Under the pieces are notes generated by a model. It was given only the letters and a program-made list of their open reading frames with translations. It searched no databases and was not told where the DNA came from. A stretch of 64,000 nucleotides of DNA from Candidatus Methylospira mobilis (GTDB lineage Bacteria; Pseudomonadota; Gammaproteobacteria; Methylococcales; Methylococcaceae): the NCBI RefSeq assembly GCF_009498235.1, contig NZ_CP044205.1:4341389-4405388 (forward strand), read 5' to 3'. This document shows positions 13,321-22,620 of this stretch, piece after piece (position 1 is the first letter of the stretch; every line of letters starts with the position of its first letter). The position numbers and the translations under genes were made by a program.

Positions 13321-14694
13321 ATGACAATACAATCGATCATTCTTGCCGCAGGCCAGGGAACGCGCATGTGCTCTGATATACCCAAGGTGCTGCATCGTAT
13401 AGGCGGAAAAACGATGCTGCGCCATGTTTACGATCTTGCCTGTCAACAAGGACAAGGTCGAGGACTGATCAATATCGTCTACGGACACGGTGGAGAGCGA
13501 ATACTGGAGGCTTCGAGAGCATTCGAAGCGGACTGGACGCTGCAAAAGGAGCAGCGCGGAACCGGGCATGCCGTATTGCAGGCGGTGGATTGGATAATGG
13601 ACGATAGTGCTGTATTGATACTCTATGGCGATGTACCCTTGCTCGAAGCGAAAACGGTCACGAAATTGCTGGCTTTGACCGAGGCATCGCCGCTTGCGCT
13701 ATTGACTGTGAAACTGGCGCAACCCTATGGCTATGGGCGTATAGTAAGAGACCTGCGGGGAGAAGTGATCTGCATAGTCGAAGAAAAAGACGCCGATGAT
13801 ATTCAGAAAGGCATAACTGAAGTTAACACCGGTATTATGGCGGTACGCGGCGTCAATCTTAAAAGCTGGCTGGGTCGTATTACCGACAACAATGCCCAGG
13901 GCGAATTCTATTTGACCGACATCATAGGTTTGGCGGTGCAGGACGGCGTCACCGTGGCGACGATGGAACCCGCTGATGCGGCTGAAGTCATGGGTATAAA
14001 CAATCGCGAACAGTTGGCGCATCTGGAAAGAAGTTTTCAGCTTAAAATAGCCGGGAAGCTGATGCGTAACGGTGTAACCTTACGCGATCCGTCACGCTTC
14101 GACGTGCGTGGCGAAATATCCGTTGGCCGGGATGTGGAAATCGATGTCAACGTCATACTGGAAGGGCGTGTCAGCATAGGGAATAACGTTAAAATCGGCG
14201 CCAATGTGATTATCTCCGACAGCGAACTGGGCGATGATGTTGTGGTGCAGGCGCACAGCATTATCGAGTCGTCGCAGATCGGCGCAGGCTGCCGGGTCGG
14301 GCCTTATGCGCGTTTAAGACCGGAAACGGTATTGGATGAAAAGGTGCATATCGGCAACTTCGTTGAAATCAAGAAAACTTCCGTTGCTCAAGGCAGCAAG
14401 ATCAATCATCTCAGTTATGTCGGCGATGCCGTAGTCGGCGCAAACGTCAATATAGGCGCAGGAACCATTACCTGCAACTACGATGGCGCAAATAAACATC
14501 AAACCGTGATAGAAGACGGCGCATTCATAGGTTCGGACACGCAACTGGTAGCGCCGGTGACAGTCGGGAAAAATGCAACGATAGGCGCGGGCTCAACGAT
14601 AACCAGAGATGCGCCGCAGAATGCGTTGACGATAAGCCGGGTTAAACAGGTCAGCCTTGACGGATGGAAGCGGCCTGAAAAAAAGAGGAACTGA
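13321..14694 (+). CDS. glmU: Bifunctional UDP-N-acetylglucosamine pyrophosphorylase / glucosamine-1-phosphate N-acetyltransferase
   Basis: GlmU makes UDP-GlcNAc, the precursor of peptidoglycan and lipopolysaccharide, from GlcN-1-P, acetyl-CoA and UTP. The N-terminal uridylyltransferase domain begins with the nucleotide-binding motif LAAGQGTRM and the IPKVLH motif, and includes LYGDVPLL. The C-terminal half is a left-handed beta helix of hexapeptide repeats with the acetyltransferase region NHLSYVGDAVVGANVNIGAG. At 457 residues the length is normal. glmS follows two bases later, so the two consecutive steps of the pathway are coupled. Confidence 0.97.
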   Translation: MTIQSIILAAGQGTRMCSDIPKVLHRIGGKTMLRHVYDLACQQGQGRGLINIVYGHGGERILEASRAFEADWTLQKEQRGTGHAVLQAVDWIMDDSAVLILYGDVPLLEAKTVTKLLALTEASPLALLTVKLAQPYGYGRIVRDLRGEVICIVEEKDADDIQKGITEVNTGIMAVRGVNLKSWLGRITDNNAQGEFYLTDIIGLAVQDGVTVATMEPADAAEVMGINNREQLAHLERSFQLKIAGKLMRNGVTLRDPSRFDVRGEISVGRDVEIDVNVILEGRVSIGNNVKIGANVIISDSELGDDVVVQAHSIIESSQIGAGCRVGPYARLRPETVLDEKVHIGNFVEIKKTSVAQGSKINHLSYVGDAVVGANVNIGAGTITCNYDGANKHQTVIEDGAFIGSDTQLVAPVTVGKNATIGAGSTITRDAPQNALTISRVKQVSLDGWKRPEKKRN

Positions 14695-14696
14695 AT

Positions 14697-16529
14697 ATGT
14701 GTGGAATTGTAGGCGCGGCGGCGCATAGAAATGTAGTGTCCAGCCTGCTTGAAGGTTTAAAAAGATTAGAGTACCGTGGTTATGATTCGTCCGGGATTGC
14801 GGTGATAGATGAAACTGGAACGATAAAAGGTGTCCGTCAAATCGGCAAAATTCGCGAACTTGAAAAGCTGCTGGAAGCGAATCCCGTCCACGGCAAAATC
14901 GGCATAGTCCATACGCGCTGGGCGACGCATGGCGTGCCTTCTGAAAGAAACGCACATCCTCATATTTCCAACCGGCGTGTCGCGGTTGTACACAACGGCA
15001 TCATAGAAAATCACGACAGCCTGCGTATCGAGCTGCAGGAGCAAGGCTATGTTTTCGGATCCGAAACCGATAGCGAGGTCATCGCCCATCTGATACACCG
15101 CGAGCTGGCGCGCGGCAATGACCTGCGGGAATCGGTACGCGCTACCGTGGCGCGTTTGCAGGGCGCTTACGCGATAGGCGTAATTTGCACGGATCATCCC
15201 GGCGTAATGATAGGCGTTCGGCATGGCAGCCCGCTGGTGGTTGGTCTCGGAAATAATGAAAACTTCATTGCATCCGATATCTTCGCATTGATTAGCGAAA
15301 CCCAGCGTTTTATCTATTTGGAAGACGGCGATCTCGCGCAGATTACAGCGGAAGCCGTCGATATTTACGATGCCGAAGGGCATCCGGTAACGCGTAGCCA
15401 CCACGATAGCAAAATGGCGCTGGATGTGGTAGAGCGCGGCGAATACCGCCACTACATGCAAAAAGAAATCCACGAACAGCCCGAAGCGGTAGAAAAAACC
15501 CTGGATGGGCGCATTCAGGACGGCAAAGTGCTGGATAGTGCGTTCGGAAGCGCGGCGGCGCAGATTTTCGACAGCATACGCGCAGTGCAGATCGTCGCCT
15601 GCGGAACCAGCTATCATGCCGGCATGATAGGGCGTTACTGGATGGAACAAATCGCCGGCTTACCTTGCAGCGTGGAGGTCGCAAGCGAATTTCGCTACCG
15701 TAAACAGATTGTGCAACCCGGCACGCTGTTTGTGACCCTGTCGCAATCGGGCGAAACCGCCGATACCTTGGCCGCGCTGAAAGAAGCGGGACATCTAGGC
15801 TACGCGCATATGCTGGCCATATGCAATGTGCCGGAGAGCTCCATAGTCAGGGAGTCCGATTCGGCCTTCATGACGCGCGCCGGAATTGAAATCGGCGTGG
15901 CGTCGACCAAGGCGTTCACCACCCAGCTTGTCGCGCTGTTGATGCTGGTGGTGGCGCTGGCGCGCCGCAACGGATTGCCGCCGGAAGAGGAAACGCGCAT
16001 AGTGCGGGAGCTCGAGGATCTGCCCGAACAGATACGGATGGTGCTGAAGCTGGAAAACAGGATAGAGGAATGGGCCGAACAATTCGGCGACAAGCATCAC
16101 GCGCTCTATCTGGGACGCGGCGCGCAATACCCGGTTGCCATGGAAGGCGCGCTCAAACTGAAGGAAATCTCCTATATTCATGCGGAAGCGTACCCGGCCG
16201 GCGAATTGAAGCACGGACCGCTGGCGCTGATAGACAGCGAAATGCCGGTCATTGCGGTGGCCCCCAACAATGAACTGCTGGAAAAACTTAAATCCAACCT
16301 GCAGGAAGTGCAGGCCCGCGGCGGTCGACTTTACGTATTTGCCGATGTCGACGCCACCATGGACAATGTCGCCAATGTGAATATCCTGCGGGTGGCGGAA
16401 ACGGAAGAGATCGTCGCGCCGATCATCTACATCATACCCTTGCAGTTGCTTGCCTACCATATCGCGTTGATTAAGGGCACCGATGTCGATCAGCCGAGAA
16501 ATCTGGCGAAATCGGTTACGGTGGAATAA
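14697..16529 (+). CDS. glmS: Glutamine-fructose-6-phosphate aminotransferase (isomerizing)
   Basis: GlmS makes glucosamine-6-phosphate from fructose-6-P and glutamine, the first committed step to amino sugars. The N-terminal Cys of the glutaminase is present (MCGIVGAAA) with the HTRWATHG and HNGIIENH motifs. Two SIS sugar-isomerase domains follow (VACGTSYHAGMIGRYWMEQ and LGRGAQYPVAMEGALKLKE), and the protein ends in the canonical DVDQPRNLAKSVTVE. The length of 610 is normal. It is co-transcribed with glmU. No glmS ribozyme or GlmZ-type target could be identified by eye. Confidence 0.98.
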   Translation: MCGIVGAAAHRNVVSSLLEGLKRLEYRGYDSSGIAVIDETGTIKGVRQIGKIRELEKLLEANPVHGKIGIVHTRWATHGVPSERNAHPHISNRRVAVVHNGIIENHDSLRIELQEQGYVFGSETDSEVIAHLIHRELARGNDLRESVRATVARLQGAYAIGVICTDHPGVMIGVRHGSPLVVGLGNNENFIASDIFALISETQRFIYLEDGDLAQITAEAVDIYDAEGHPVTRSHHDSKMALDVVERGEYRHYMQKEIHEQPEAVEKTLDGRIQDGKVLDSAFGSAAAQIFDSIRAVQIVACGTSYHAGMIGRYWMEQIAGLPCSVEVASEFRYRKQIVQPGTLFVTLSQSGETADTLAALKEAGHLGYAHMLAICNVPESSIVRESDSAFMTRAGIEIGVASTKAFTTQLVALLMLVVALARRNGLPPEEETRIVRELEDLPEQIRMVLKLENRIEEWAEQFGDKHHALYLGRGAQYPVAMEGALKLKEISYIHAEAYPAGELKHGPLALIDSEMPVIAVAPNNELLEKLKSNLQEVQARGGRLYVFADVDATMDNVANVNILRVAETEEIVAPIIYIIPLQLLAYHIALIKGTDVDQPRNLAKSVTVE

Positions 16530-16861
16530 GGTTGATATTGGCTAGCCACATTGGTTTCTAATTCCAATCCTAAATATCAAATTACATGCAATTTTCTATA
16601 TTGCCATTATCTATGAAAACAAAGTTCCATCACAGTTATTTTGAAGGGTGATGACGCTTCGAGTGCCGGAACAGCCGCAAGGTTCAAAAGATCGATCAAA
16701 GTTGAAATTAACGAAAAAAAGCGCATCCGGCAGCTGGGCAGATAAAAAATAAATGGAAAAAGTTATAACACATTGAATATTTAAATGTGCTGAGTTTGTA
16801 CAGGCTTTAGGCTGACACGCCTTAGCTTTCGCAAAGATGTTTATCCGCTCCACCATGCCTA
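16530..16861. other. Intergenic region between converging glmS and the 16862 gene
   Basis: This is a 332-base AT-rich gap between convergent genes. A minus-strand open frame at 16611-16856 has no ribosome site and an atypical composition, and I do not support it. No strong terminator hairpin is evident by eye. Confidence 0.5.
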
Positions 16862-17548
16862 TTAATCAACCCGTTGATAAGTATTCTGCAAATCATCTTG
16901 AATGACATGCGCCTCATTCGTATCGACGGTTTTCAAAATCAGATCGTGGTCCAGCGTGACGGTTTTGAACTGCCATCCGGCAGGAAGTTTCAAACGAGAA
17001 TCCAGCCGGCCAAGTTCGGATTCGGTTAGCGCCGGGTCCAGAGTCTGAGAATAGCTCTGCATGACATAAGTATGCGACGGGCTGAACAGTTGATAGATTA
17101 CGCTGCCCTGCTTGAAGATGTATTGCGTAGACCGCTTTATGGCGTTTTCCTCATAGGGTTTTGTCTTGCCCCTTAGCAGGTTGCCGATCGATATTTCAAC
17201 CTTCGCCCGCTCCTTGAAACCCAATCCGCCGATAGTGACGGTCGGGGGCGCAGCATTGCTCTGTCCTATTTTGTCCATCAGGAAATAGCGGGGGCCGTTC
17301 ATAATGATGGATTTTGCAGCCAGGTCCTTTTCCAGCTTTGCAGGGTCAAACGACTTCCATTGCGCTTCGGGGCAATCGTTCACGCCCAGCGTGTTATAGA
17401 CGGTAGCCGTCAGCCTGGTAAGCGGGCCTTGGACTACCAGTATTTCGCAGTAACGCGCGCCGCGCACATTGTCGAGCATCGGGAACGCCTGCGCTTCGAT
17501 ACCGAAAGAGCAAAAAAAAGCGAGTATGGAAACCGTTGATTTTTTCAT
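16862..17548 (-). CDS. Secreted protein of unknown function
   Basis: The 228-residue product has an N-terminal signal peptide (MKKSTVSILAFFCSFGIEAQA) and no membrane segment after it, so it should be periplasmic or secreted. Two cysteines (YCEIL, NDCPEAQW) could form a disulphide. The middle contains GPRYFLMDKIGQ and a QYIFKQGSVIYQLFSP stretch. I do not recognise a family. It is the downstream member of a minus-strand run with the small secreted protein and the DUF4242 protein, with a gap of about 100 bases to the former. Confidence 0.8.
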   Translation of the reverse strand: MKKSTVSILAFFCSFGIEAQAFPMLDNVRGARYCEILVVQGPLTRLTATVYNTLGVNDCPEAQWKSFDPAKLEKDLAAKSIIMNGPRYFLMDKIGQSNAAPPTVTIGGLGFKERAKVEISIGNLLRGKTKPYEENAIKRSTQYIFKQGSVIYQLFSPSHTYVMQSYSQTLDPALTESELGRLDSRLKLPAGWQFKTVTLDHDLILKTVDTNEAHVIQDDLQNTYQRVD

Positions 17549-17654
17549 TTCATAAACTCCAGGTTAACGATTAAGATGGTTCCCGGCCGCAAGGAAAAAT
17601 GGGCGCCTACGGACATAGTGCCTGAAAGAAAGAGTGCATTTTCGAAAAAAACGG

Positions 17655-17873
17655 TCAAAGGCCGCTGCGCAGTCCCGGCCGGCCAGGTATATCGCAACGG
17701 ACCGTTTTATACGGCCCGCTGATTTTTTCCCAGCCGTCACCGGGCGAGGTTTGCGAACAGACCACATTGCCGTCCAGTTTGCTGCGCCATTTATACCACG
17801 GGGCTGTTTCCGCCAGGCTTGCGCTGCAAAACAGCATGAGAAAAAGCGCGAATGATATCAACTTCCTATACAT
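17655..17873 (-). CDS. Small secreted protein of unknown function
   Basis: The 72-residue product begins with a clear signal peptide (MYRKLISFALFLMLFCSASLA) with a cleavage site near AETAPW. The mature part is about 50 residues with WYKWRSKLDGNVVCSQTSPG, two cysteines and several tryptophans, suggesting a small disulphide-stabilised periplasmic protein. It lies between two co-directional genes. Confidence 0.65.
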   Translation of the reverse strand: MYRKLISFALFLMLFCSASLAETAPWYKWRSKLDGNVVCSQTSPGDGWEKISGPYKTVRCDIPGRPGLRSGL

Positions 17874-17905
17874 GACCGCTCCTGTATGTAGAGCGTTTCG
17901 CTCGA

Positions 17906-18178
17906 TTATTCGGCCGAGGTCGGATCAATGCGCGTGCGAACTGCGCGTATGCTGTTGGCCGGGAATCCGCCTTGTTCCGCATGCTCACGTATCAGCGACT
18001 CGCTGGGCGCGATATACACGCAATAGACCTTATCATCGGTCACGTAGCTTTCCACCCATTGAATCGCCGGCCCAAGATTTTTGAGTACGGAGCAGGATTT
18101 CTGCGATATGGCTTGCAATTCCTGTGTCGACAGTTCACCGGCATTCGGTATTTCGCGTTCTATGATGAATTTGGGCAT
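17906..18178 (-). CDS. DUF4242 family protein
   Basis: The 90-residue protein matches the small ferredoxin-like-fold DUF4242 family: it begins MPKFIIEREIPNAGELS and contains YVTDDKVYCVYIAPSESLI and a C-terminal IRAVRTRIDPTSAE. Some members have been annotated as nickel-binding, but a role is not established here. A YVTDDK core and the EREIPNAG start are the diagnostic stretches. It starts the minus-strand run ending at 16862. Confidence 0.82.
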   Translation of the reverse strand: MPKFIIEREIPNAGELSTQELQAISQKSCSVLKNLGPAIQWVESYVTDDKVYCVYIAPSESLIREHAEQGGFPANSIRAVRTRIDPTSAE

Positions 18179-18476
18179 GGGTTTATCCTTAAAGAATCGA
18201 TGTAAAAAAGTAATGCGGGGAATCGATATCCCCGCCCGGTTTCTGCCTGGATATTCAGCTGTCCCGGCAAGTTTGTTCAGTGTCGGATTTGCCTGTATCC
18301 TTTGTGACTGCGGCGGCTATTGAAGCGGAACCGCCCATGCGGGCGCGTTTCCATTTCTGTGCGATTGTACTGCCGCCCGGGCCGGGAAGCCATAGCTCGA
18401 CAGCGCCGCCAAAAGTAATTAAGTCCAAGAACTATCGGAATTTCCACGTTCAGACCAATATTTTTTGTTAACCTTC

Positions 18477-19469
18477 ATGATCGCCCCAGCCATTTCAGTC
18501 GAGCATTTAACGCGGCATTTTAAGGTTCGCGCCGGGAAAAACGGCCAGGGATGGACACGTTGGTTCAAAAAAAAGGGATACGACCATTTCACCGCCGTCA
18601 GCGATCTGTCTTTCTCCATTGAAAACGGCGCCAAGGTCGCTTTCATCGGCCCCAATGGAGCAGGTAAATCCACCACGCTTAAAATGCTGTGCGGTCTGTT
18701 GCAGCCGAGCGCCGGCGCCGCACAGGTTTGCGGTTATGTGCCGTGGGAGCAAACCCGCGCGCTGGCAAGCCGCATCGGACTGGTGTTCGGGCAAAGGTCG
18801 CATTTGTGGCAGGCGCTGCCGGTGCGGGACAGTTTCGATTTGCTGGCAAAAATCTATGATTTGACGCCGGGCGCTTATAAAAGCCAGCGCGACAAACTGG
18901 TCGGCGTGTTCGGACTGGCCGGGTTGCTGACGCAACCGGCGCGCACTTTGTCGCTGGGACAGCGCATGCGCTGCGACCTGGCGGCCGCGCTGTTGCATCA
19001 ACCCTCGGTGTTGTTTCTGGACGAGCCGACCATCGGGCTGGATGTCACGGCCAAGGCCTTGTTGCGCGATCACCTGAATGCGTTGGCGCGGGAATTCGAA
19101 ACGACGATACTTCTGACCAGCCACGATACCGACGACATCGAACGCATCTGTGAACGCGTCATTCTGATCGATCACGGCAGCAAGCTGCTGGATTCCGGTC
19201 TTGCCGAACTGAGGCGCGACTATACGCGCTTTAAAACGCTGATCCTTGCGACGGAAGAGGAGCGCCCGGTTTTCCAGCGCGCCGGAGTCGGCGTGATCGA
19301 GCAAGCTCCGCATCGCCTCGTCCTCAATGTCGATGTGAGCATGGTCGCGCTCGAACAGGTCGTGTCCGAATGTTTGTCGTCCTTCAAATTGCAGGATATT
19401 TCCATCGAGAACATGCCGCTTGAGGAAGTGATCAAAGCCATTTATGCTCGGCAGCGGAGCAGCGCATGA
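18477..19469 (+). CDS. ABC transporter, ATP-binding subunit (ABC-2 exporter type)
   Basis: This is the ATPase of a three-gene exporter. Walker A is GPNGAGKST, the signature is LSLGQRMRCDLAAALL and Walker B is VLFLDEPTIGLD, followed by the switch His in LTSHDTDDIE. The ATG at 18477 is preferred over a TTG at 18465; it gives 330 residues. The C-terminal ~80 residues after the NBD match the extension seen in NodI/CcmA-like ABC-2 exporters with DUF990-type permeases. It overlaps the next gene by four bases (ATGA). The substrate is unknown. Confidence 0.9.
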   Translation: MIAPAISVEHLTRHFKVRAGKNGQGWTRWFKKKGYDHFTAVSDLSFSIENGAKVAFIGPNGAGKSTTLKMLCGLLQPSAGAAQVCGYVPWEQTRALASRIGLVFGQRSHLWQALPVRDSFDLLAKIYDLTPGAYKSQRDKLVGVFGLAGLLTQPARTLSLGQRMRCDLAAALLHQPSVLFLDEPTIGLDVTAKALLRDHLNALAREFETTILLTSHDTDDIERICERVILIDHGSKLLDSGLAELRRDYTRFKTLILATEEERPVFQRAGVGVIEQAPHRLVLNVDVSMVALEQVVSECLSSFKLQDISIENMPLEEVIKAIYARQRSSA

Positions 19470-20266
19470 AATTGCGTCACCGGTTGAGCGTGTTCACTGC
19501 CTCGGCGCGCCTGGGCTTCAAGCAGGTACTGGACGAACGTCTGGGTTTGCTGGGCGGATTCCTGATGTACGCTACGTTGGTTATCGCCTATGCAGGCGTG
19601 TTTCGCTGGATACCCGCCGATAACCTGGCCGAGTACCGGCTTAGTTTTTCGCAGCTGGTCTGGTACCTGGGCACCACCGAGTTTGTGCTGTTCTGCGGCT
19701 CCTTCGCCTATTTCAGAGAACTGCAACAGGAAATTCAAAGCGATCAAATCCATCTCGCGCTGCTGCGTCCTTGCCCTGTCTGGGTTGTGAAACTGGGCGA
19801 ATGGAGCGGGCAATATACCGGACGTTTTATCGTCCTGGCGCTGCCGTGCTACGTCTTGAGCTATTGCACAGCCGGACAAACCGGGCCAGGCTTCGACTCT
19901 GTTGCCGGCATTGTCGCCAGCCTGCCGATGGCCGGTTTTATCATGGTTGCCTGCACCTTTATGCTCGGCGCATCCTGCCTGTGGCTGACGCAGGCCGAGC
20001 CCGCCTTCTGGATATGGCAGAAGTGCCTGTTTTTGTTGGGCGCCTTGCTGTGGCCGCTCGCGCTTTATCCCGGACTGATGAGTCGACTCGTCTGGCTGAC
20101 GCCGTTTCCGTCCATGCTCGCCGTACTCGGCGCATGGATAGTCAGTAACGATGGGGCAACGCATATGGCCGGTTTTTTTCATCAAATATTCTGGGTAATT
20201 GTCTGCGTCGCGCTGGTGGCTGCAACGAACCGCGCCATGCTGCGCCGCATTCAGGCGGGCGGGTAA
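19466..20266 (+). CDS. ABC-2 type transporter permease
   Basis: This 266-residue protein has about six hydrophobic segments and follows the pattern of the ABC-2 family permeases (DUF990-like) that work in pairs: ARLGFKQVLDERLGLLGGFL at the N-terminus, then a cytoplasmic loop FRELQQEIQSDQIHLALLRP that would contact the ATPase. Its stop overlaps the next start (TAATG). The permease pair and ATPase form one export complex. Confidence 0.85.
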   Translation: MKLRHRLSVFTASARLGFKQVLDERLGLLGGFLMYATLVIAYAGVFRWIPADNLAEYRLSFSQLVWYLGTTEFVLFCGSFAYFRELQQEIQSDQIHLALLRPCPVWVVKLGEWSGQYTGRFIVLALPCYVLSYCTAGQTGPGFDSVAGIVASLPMAGFIMVACTFMLGASCLWLTQAEPAFWIWQKCLFLLGALLWPLALYPGLMSRLVWLTPFPSMLAVLGAWIVSNDGATHMAGFFHQIFWVIVCVALVAATNRAMLRRIQAGG

Positions 20267-21042
20267 TGATGAAGTTTTTTTTCAGCCGGTTTGACTATAT
20301 TGCCGCCCTGCTACGTGCAAATTTTCGCGCCCATCATGCCGACATCCGGCGTACGCTGCTGCTGAGCGGTTTTATGTTCGCCCAGAACCTGATGTTTTTC
20401 ATGGTTTGGGTCGTCTTCTTCGATTCAATCAGTCAGGTCAAGGGCTGGCGACTGGGCGATGTCGCCTTGATGTGCGGCATCGTCGCCGCAGCCATAGGCC
20501 TGATTATGTTCGCCGCCGACGGCGTGTGCGCGATTGCGCTCAAGGTTCAGGACGGGAGCATGGACGGCTTTTTGACTCAGCCTCGCCATCCGCTGCCTGC
20601 TCTGCTGTTAAGCCGCTCCAATGCCGCTTCTGTTGGCGACATGATCAGCGGCCCGGTTTTCTGGTTTGCTTTTGCCGACGCGCCGTTGTCGCAGTTGCCA
20701 GCCATTCTCGGCTTGACTCTTTTGTCCGCCGTGATTTTTCTTTCCGCCCTGGTGGCGTTTTATTCCCTGGCTTTTTGGCTGCAGCACAGCGGACGCTTTT
20801 CCGACCAGTTATTCGAAATGCTGATCATATTTTCATCCATTCCACAGCACGCCCAATCCATGAGCACCAAGCTGGTGATGTTCTCCGTCCTCCCGGCGGG
20901 TTTCATCGGCCTGTTGCCGGTTTCCCTGCTGCATCGTTTCGATGGGCTCCAATTTTTGATGCTGATCGGAGCTACTATTGCCTATGCTGTTATAGCGGTT
21001 GGAATATTCAATGCCGGAGTGAAGAGATACGTGCGCGGCTAA
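20266..21042 (+). CDS. ABC-2 type transporter permease (second subunit)
   Basis: The 258-residue membrane protein has about six hydrophobic helices and the paired-permease pattern KVQDGSMDGFLTQPRHPLPALLL after the second helix pair, close to the loop of its partner encoded just upstream (IHLALLRPCP). Two start codons, 20266 and 20269, overlap the preceding stop. It ends the operon. Downstream is a converging AEC-family pseudogene. Confidence 0.85.
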   Translation: MMKFFFSRFDYIAALLRANFRAHHADIRRTLLLSGFMFAQNLMFFMVWVVFFDSISQVKGWRLGDVALMCGIVAAAIGLIMFAADGVCAIALKVQDGSMDGFLTQPRHPLPALLLSRSNAASVGDMISGPVFWFAFADAPLSQLPAILGLTLLSAVIFLSALVAFYSLAFWLQHSGRFSDQLFEMLIIFSSIPQHAQSMSTKLVMFSVLPAGFIGLLPVSLLHRFDGLQFLMLIGATIAYAVIAVGIFNAGVKRYVRG

Positions 21043-21062
21043 TCGCCCCGTTTACAGTCAAG

Positions 21063-21975
21063 TTATACCTGCAGGTACAACACCCCCCACTCCACGCGGC
21101 CAGCGTAAAAAACGACAGCGCCAGACCGATGGCCAGCATGCTGCGTGCCAACGGCGCATCCAGCCCGTGTTCGGCGGCAAGGATGGCCGCGCTGATCATC
21201 GGCGGCATCGCCGCTTCGAACAGCGTGACCCGGATCGGCAATCCGTGCGCGGCCCAATAACGGCACATACAGCAGGTAGATCGCCAGCGGCGCGAGCAGC
21301 AGTTTGAAGCCCAGTCCGATGGCGAGATTACGGCGATGTTTTGCAACATGGCCGAGCCGCAGTTGCAATCCCACCGACAACAGCGCCAGCGGAGCCAGGG
21401 TATCGCCCAGGCGTTTCAGCATCGCGCTAAACCAGGGCGCATACTCCACCGGTATCAACGCAAGCGCCAGTACCAATGCGATGAACGGCGGGAAACGTAC
21501 GATACGGCCCAGAATAAGCGAGACGCCGGGCGAGCCGGATGAATAAATGCTCGCTACCGCAATGCCCGGAATGGATAACGCAAAAAAAGAACCGAGTTGA
21601 TCGACCAGCATGGCCGATGCGAGTCCTTCCTTGCCGTAGAAAGCCTCCAACCATCGGCAACCCGAAAAAAGCGGTGTTGCCCAACCCGGCGGTGAGCATC
21701 AGCGCGCCCAGGGTCGCGCGCGGCAACGCCAGCCAGCGCCCGATCAGCCAGAAAAACCCCACCGCCAGCCCGAATACCACCCAGGCCATGGCGGCCATCA
21801 GCGCCACGTCTTCGGTAAGCTTCAGGTCGTGTAGGTATAGCAGCGTCAGCGCCGGCAATGAAACATGGATGATGAAGCTGTTCAGCGTGACGGGGTCATT
21901 GTCAGGCATGCGCCGGGTAAGACGCAGCAGTATGCCGGCGATGAAGCAGAGGAGTAGAAGTATGAGGTTGTTCAT
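21063..21975 (-). pseudogene. AEC-family transporter (auxin efflux carrier fold), frameshifted
   Basis: The N-terminal part (MNNLILLLLCFIAGILLRLTR ... LGNTAFFGLPMV) is typical of the AEC transporter family, but the frame is lost at about 21650, where an extra G stands in GTTGGAGGC. It continues in another frame from EAFYGKEGLASAMLVDQLGSF. A second shift near 21265 puts the next part (HGLPIRVTLFEAAMPPMISA) in a third frame, and a run of six G (plus strand CCCCCC near 21085) precedes a further shift at the C-terminus. Repaired, the protein would be about 300 residues, the family norm. Its ATG overlaps the stop of the DUF4276 gene. It may be a true pseudogene or carry sequencing errors in G/C runs. 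Confidence 0.75.
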
Positions 21976-22620
21976 CCGGTCAGCTTTTCCAGCGTGTCAA
22001 TCCATGCGCTGAATTGAGGGCATTCATCCCGGATTTTGCTCAAACCGATTTCGCTGGCAATGATGGGGCCATGTTCGCGTTTGCTGTATTCGCCGTTGCT
22101 GAAAACCCGTTCTATCCGTTTCGAGGGCGCGGTCAACCGGCTGTTGTTGATGTGTTCCGGCGTCGGGAAATCCGCTTTGATGGACAGTAAAGCCTGGCGT
22201 GTTTTTGCATTCCATCCGTCCAGAACGAACTGGAACTGTTCTATATCGCTGAACAGCAGCGCTTCGAACTCATGCATTTGCACATAAGGGATAATACGGC
22301 GCTCATTAAAATCATCAATATGTTTCTGTATTTCAGCGGTGATATCGGCTTCGAGTTGCTGTTTACTCCTATCGCCCGCTTTTTTGAATCCGTAATAATC
22401 GACCAGCGTGGTGATGTAATCCGAACAGGGGTATTCGTGGGAAATATGGATTGCCAAACGCTCTACCGTCACATTGCCGCCTCCCTGGCTGCCGGTTCGC
22501 GTTTTCAGTAACGAAGGAAAAACATGCAGACCGAAGCTGCGTAAATGAGGTTCCAGGCACTGCGACGAATTCGGCTTCGGTATGGCCTTCGCAGATTACG
22601 CATAAACGTTTTTGCTTCAT
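21972..22620 (-). pseudogene. DUF4276 family protein, frameshifted
   Basis: The start at 22620 overlaps the stop of the ATPase gene (ATGA) and gives MKQKRLCVICEGHTEAEFV, the typical opening of DUF4276 proteins, which carry a TOPRIM-like acidic motif (CEGHTE). Near 22553-22562 one reading-frame step is lost; the following LEPHLRSFGLHVF stretch and all the rest (TVERLAIHIS ... TTLVDYYGFKK ... MHEFEALLFSD) are in the next frame. The total span is one base more than a multiple of three, fitting a single indel. A GTG at 22472 could start the 166-residue remainder. DUF4276 genes commonly follow an ABC-type ATPase and are suspected of defence roles. Confidence 0.7.

Noticed and set aside
16611..16856. 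Minus-strand ORF of 81 codons after the 16862 gene
   Set aside because: It starts 5 bases after the previous stop but has no ribosome site, and its Cys-rich, mixed composition is unlike a protein family.
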